Positions 14,252 to 16,344 of a stretch of 16,344 nucleotides of DNA are shown piece by piece. Source of the DNA: Alphaproteobacteria bacterium (GTDB lineage Bacteria > Pseudomonadota > Alphaproteobacteria > Micavibrionales > UBA2020); contig JADYYV010000200.1 in the NCBI GenBank assembly GCA_020853455.1, positions 1 through 16,344 on the forward strand, given 5' to 3'. How positions within the stretch are numbered: position 1 is the stretch's first letter; the number at the start of each line of letters is the position of its first letter. The translations under genes and the position numbers were made by a program. Below the pieces are notes generated by a model. It searched no databases. It saw only the letters and a program-made list of their open reading frames with translations, and had not been told where the DNA came from.

Positions 14252-15649
14252 TTAGTGTTCGAGCGCCTTGATGACGCCTTCGCACATCGCTTTCGCGTCG
14301 CCCAGCAGCATCATGGTGTTGTCATAAAAGAACAGCTCGTTATCGATGCCCGCATAACCCGAACCGAGCGAGCGTTTGATGAACAAAACCGTGCCCGCCG
14401 ATTCGACATCGAGGATCGGCATGCCATAGATGGGCGAAGCCGGGTCTTTTTTGGCGGCGGGGTTGGTGATGTCGTTCGCGCCGATCACGAAGGCGACGTC
14501 GGTCTGCGCGAAATCGCGGTTGATGTCTTCCAGCTCCAGCACTTCGTCATAGGGCACGTTGGCTTCGGCCAGCAGCACGTTCATGTGGCCGGGCATACGG
14601 CCCGCGACGGGGTGGATGGCGTAGCGCACTTTCGTGCCGTTCTTTTTCAGCATGTCGCACATTTCGCGAAGCGCGTGCTGCGCCTGCGCGACCGCCATGC
14701 CGTAGCCCGGCACGATCACGACGGACGCCGCGTTTTTCAGGATGAAGGCCGCGTCATCGGCGGAACCGATTTTCACCGGCTTGTCGGATTTCACCGCCGC
14801 CGCGCCGCCCGCCGCCGCTTCGCCGCCGAAACCGCCCAGAATGACGTTGAAGAACGAACGGTTCATGCCCTTGCACATGATGTAGGACAGGATCGCGCCG
14901 GATGCCCCCACAAGTGCGCCGACAATAATCAGCAGGTTGTTTTGCAGCGTGAAGCCGATACCCGCCGCCGCCCAGCCGGAATAGCTGTTGAGCATCGACA
15001 CGATGACCGGCATATCCGCGCCGCCGATCGGAATAATCATCAACACGCCCAACAGCAGCGCGACCGCGACGATCGCCCAGAACAGCAGAGGCGACTGCGT
15101 CATGCACAGCAGCACGATCATAACGACCACGCCGATGCCCAGCAGCGCGTTCAGCGGATGCTGCCCCTTGAACACGATGGGCTTGCCGGTAATGAACCCC
15201 TGCAGCTTGCCGCAGGCGATGATGGAGCCGGTGAAGGTGATCGCGCCGATCGCCACGCCGAGGCTCATTTCAATCAGGCTGCCGACAGGGATATTGCCGT
15301 GTTCGCCGATGCCGTAGGCGGCGGGCGAGCCGAAGGCGGCAGCCGCGATCATGACGGCGGCAAGGCCGACCAGCGAGTGGAACGCCGCGACCAGCTGCGG
15401 CAGGTCGGTCATGGCGATTTTTTTGGCGACGAAAGCGCCGATGGCGCCGCCAACCGCGATGCCCGCCACGATGAGGCCGAAGCCCTGCATGTTCGGCATG
15501 AACATGGTGGTGATAATCGCCAGCGTCATGCCCGCGATGCCAAAGCGCATCCCGCTCTTGGCGGTTTCTGGGCCGGACAGGCCGCGCAGCGCCATGATGC
15601 AGCAGACGGAAGAAACAAGGTAGGCCAGCAATGATACGGTCATGGACAT
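14252..15649 (-). CDS. pntB: NAD(P) transhydrogenase subunit beta
   Basis: The beta subunit of the proton-translocating transhydrogenase in the inner membrane, 465 residues, the normal size. It has about nine membrane helices (domain II, roughly residues 1-270). QLVAAFHSLVGLAAV places His91 at the position of the key proton-channel histidine of E. coli PntB. The soluble NADP(H)-binding domain III (about 290-465) shows VVIVPGYGMAVAQAQHALRE, HPVAGRMPGHMNVLLAEA, VIGANDITNPAA and KRSLGSGYAGIDNELF. The enzyme couples proton entry to hydride transfer from NADH to NADP. AAGGA about ten bases before the ATG at 15649 supports that start over the ATG at 15643. It lies 12 bases after pntAB and is last in that operon. 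Confidence 0.97.
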   Translation of the reverse strand: MSMTVSLLAYLVSSVCCIMALRGLSGPETAKSGMRFGIAGMTLAIITTMFMPNMQGFGLIVAGIAVGGAIGAFVAKKIAMTDLPQLVAAFHSLVGLAAVMIAAAAFGSPAAYGIGEHGNIPVGSLIEMSLGVAIGAITFTGSIIACGKLQGFITGKPIVFKGQHPLNALLGIGVVVMIVLLCMTQSPLLFWAIVAVALLLGVLMIIPIGGADMPVIVSMLNSYSGWAAAGIGFTLQNNLLIIVGALVGASGAILSYIMCKGMNRSFFNVILGGFGGEAAAGGAAAVKSDKPVKIGSADDAAFILKNAASVVIVPGYGMAVAQAQHALREMCDMLKKNGTKVRYAIHPVAGRMPGHMNVLLAEANVPYDEVLELEDINRDFAQTDVAFVIGANDITNPAAKKDPASPIYGMPILDVESAGTVLFIKRSLGSGYAGIDNELFFYDNTMMLLGDAKAMCEGVIKALEH

Positions 15650-15661
15650 GAAAGCGATTCC

Positions 15662-16084
15662 TTATTTCTTTTTCTTTTTCGAGAACATGGCCAGCATGCG
15701 CTGCGTCACGATGAAGCCGCCGAAGATATTGACGGAGGCCAGCACGACGGCCAGAAAACCCATGCCCTTGGACAGCACGTTGTCGGACTGACCGACCGCA
15801 ATCAATGCGCCCACGATGATGACGGATGAAATGGCGTTGGTGACGGCCATCAGCGGCGAATGCAGCGCGGGCGTGACGCGCCAGACGACGTAATAACCGA
15901 CGAAGCAGGCCAGCACAAATACCGTGAGCCCGATCACAAAGAACGGCGCGCCCGCGCCATGCTGCGCGGCCGCGAGCGCGGCTTCGGATGCCGACAGCTG
16001 GTTCAGCAATTCGGTCACTTGCGCGTTCAGCACCTGCGTGGTGCCTTGTACCTTATCGGCCTGTTCGGAAAGATTCGACGACAT
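15662..16084 (-). CDS. pntAB: NAD(P) transhydrogenase subunit alpha part 2 (membrane)
   Basis: The small membrane subunit present when PntA is split, as in Rhodospirillum. It has 140 residues. The first 45 or so form a helical, charged-to-polar segment (VQGTTQVLNAQVTELLNQLSAS). Three or four membrane helices follow, with the typical VGYYVVWRVTPALHSPLMAVTNA at about 62-84, then VIIVGALIAVG and FLAVVLASVNIFGGFIVTQRM. It ends in FSKKKKK on the cytoplasmic side. With PntB it makes the proton-conducting domain II. AAGGA lies about ten bases before the ATG. It is 13 bases after pntAA and 12 before pntB, clearly one operon. Confidence 0.95.
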   Translation of the reverse strand: MSSNLSEQADKVQGTTQVLNAQVTELLNQLSASEAALAAAQHGAGAPFFVIGLTVFVLACFVGYYVVWRVTPALHSPLMAVTNAISSVIIVGALIAVGQSDNVLSKGMGFLAVVLASVNIFGGFIVTQRMLAMFSKKKKK

Positions 16085-16097
16085 ATTTTAAGTATCC

Positions 16098-16344
16098 TTA
16101 TGCCTTGAAGTTGGGATGAACGATTTCGCCGTCGCGGGTCAGGACGGTTGCCTTCACGATTTCATCTTCCCAGTTGATTTTCAGGTTCTTGGTTTCCTTG
16201 TCCACCAGCGGCGTCAGGAAATTGACGAGGTTGCGGGCGTAAAGCGCCGAAGCATCCACGGCAATGCGGCTCGGCATATTCGGGTGGCCGACGATTTTCA
16301 CGCCGCCCACATCGACCACTTCGCCGGATTTGGCGAGCGACACG
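16098..16344 (-). CDS. pntAA: NAD(P) transhydrogenase subunit alpha part 1, C-terminal end (partial)
   Basis: Only the last 82 codons are present; the N-terminal part with the NAD-binding fold lies past the window end. The codon at 16341-16343 is GTG, but here it is internal Val and not the start. The visible part, VGGVKIVGHPNMPSRIAVDASALYARNLVNFL then TPLVDKETKNLKINWEDEIVKATVLTRDGEIVHPNF, is characteristic of the end of the soluble NAD(H)-binding domain I. The protein ends here without membrane helices, because these are encoded by the separate pntAB gene. That split form is usual in Alphaproteobacteria, whereas E. coli fuses the two. Confidence 0.95.
   Translation of the reverse strand, partial: VSLAKSGEVVDVGGVKIVGHPNMPSRIAVDASALYARNLVNFLTPLVDKETKNLKINWEDEIVKATVLTRDGEIVHPNFKA

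Noticed and set aside
14255..15634. 459-codon open frame on the plus strand opposite pntB
   Set aside because: The translation is dominated by Asp, His, Arg and Gln and has no domain, whereas the minus strand encodes a complete PntB.

Overview
The window is a stretch of alphaproteobacterial chromosome with moderately high GC. The evidence is the order murB-ddl-ftsQ-ftsA-ftsZ-lpxC-bamD-recN-ligA, an FtsZ ending in the alphaproteobacterial-type LDIPAFLRRQ peptide, and a three-subunit proton-translocating transhydrogenase (pntAA-pntAB-pntB) like that of Rhodospirillum. I cannot name the genus. There is no tRNA, rRNA, CRISPR, phage, transposase or defence gene, and I see no undescribed multigene system. 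The interesting material lies mostly between genes.

Region 1 (1-5425, + strand) is the distal division and cell-wall cluster. It holds the tail of murB (overlapping ddl by one base), ddl, ftsQ, ftsA and ftsZ, and ends at a strong bidirectional terminator (5397-5425). MurB and Ddl make peptidoglycan precursors, FtsQ belongs to the divisome core, and FtsA anchors FtsZ filaments to the membrane. The ftsA-ftsZ gap carries an unusual cluster of four GANTC sites, the CcrM methylation sequence of Alphaproteobacteria. ftsA and ftsZ also have nearly identical translation-start leaders.

Region 2 (5426-11776) starts with a small exported protein of unknown function on the minus strand, inserted between ftsZ and lpxC. 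A 200-base divergent intergenic region follows, with a perfect 9-bp dyad and smaller hairpins. Then come lpxC (lipid A synthesis), bamD (outer-membrane protein assembly lipoprotein), recN (double-strand-break repair) and ligA (NAD-dependent ligase), all on the + strand. The last three are tightly spaced. The ligA stop codon lies inside a 117-base inverted-repeat element resembling REP/BIME sequences.

Region 3 (11777-14251, - strand) has a small helical protein of unknown function downstream of two tandem paralogous alpha/beta hydrolases related to lysophospholipase/monoacylglycerol lipase. The pair has its own candidate promoter with a 20-bp palindrome across it.

Region 4 (14252-16344, - strand) is pntAA (cut by the window end), pntAB and pntB. 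Together they encode the membrane transhydrogenase that uses the proton gradient to make NADPH from NADH.
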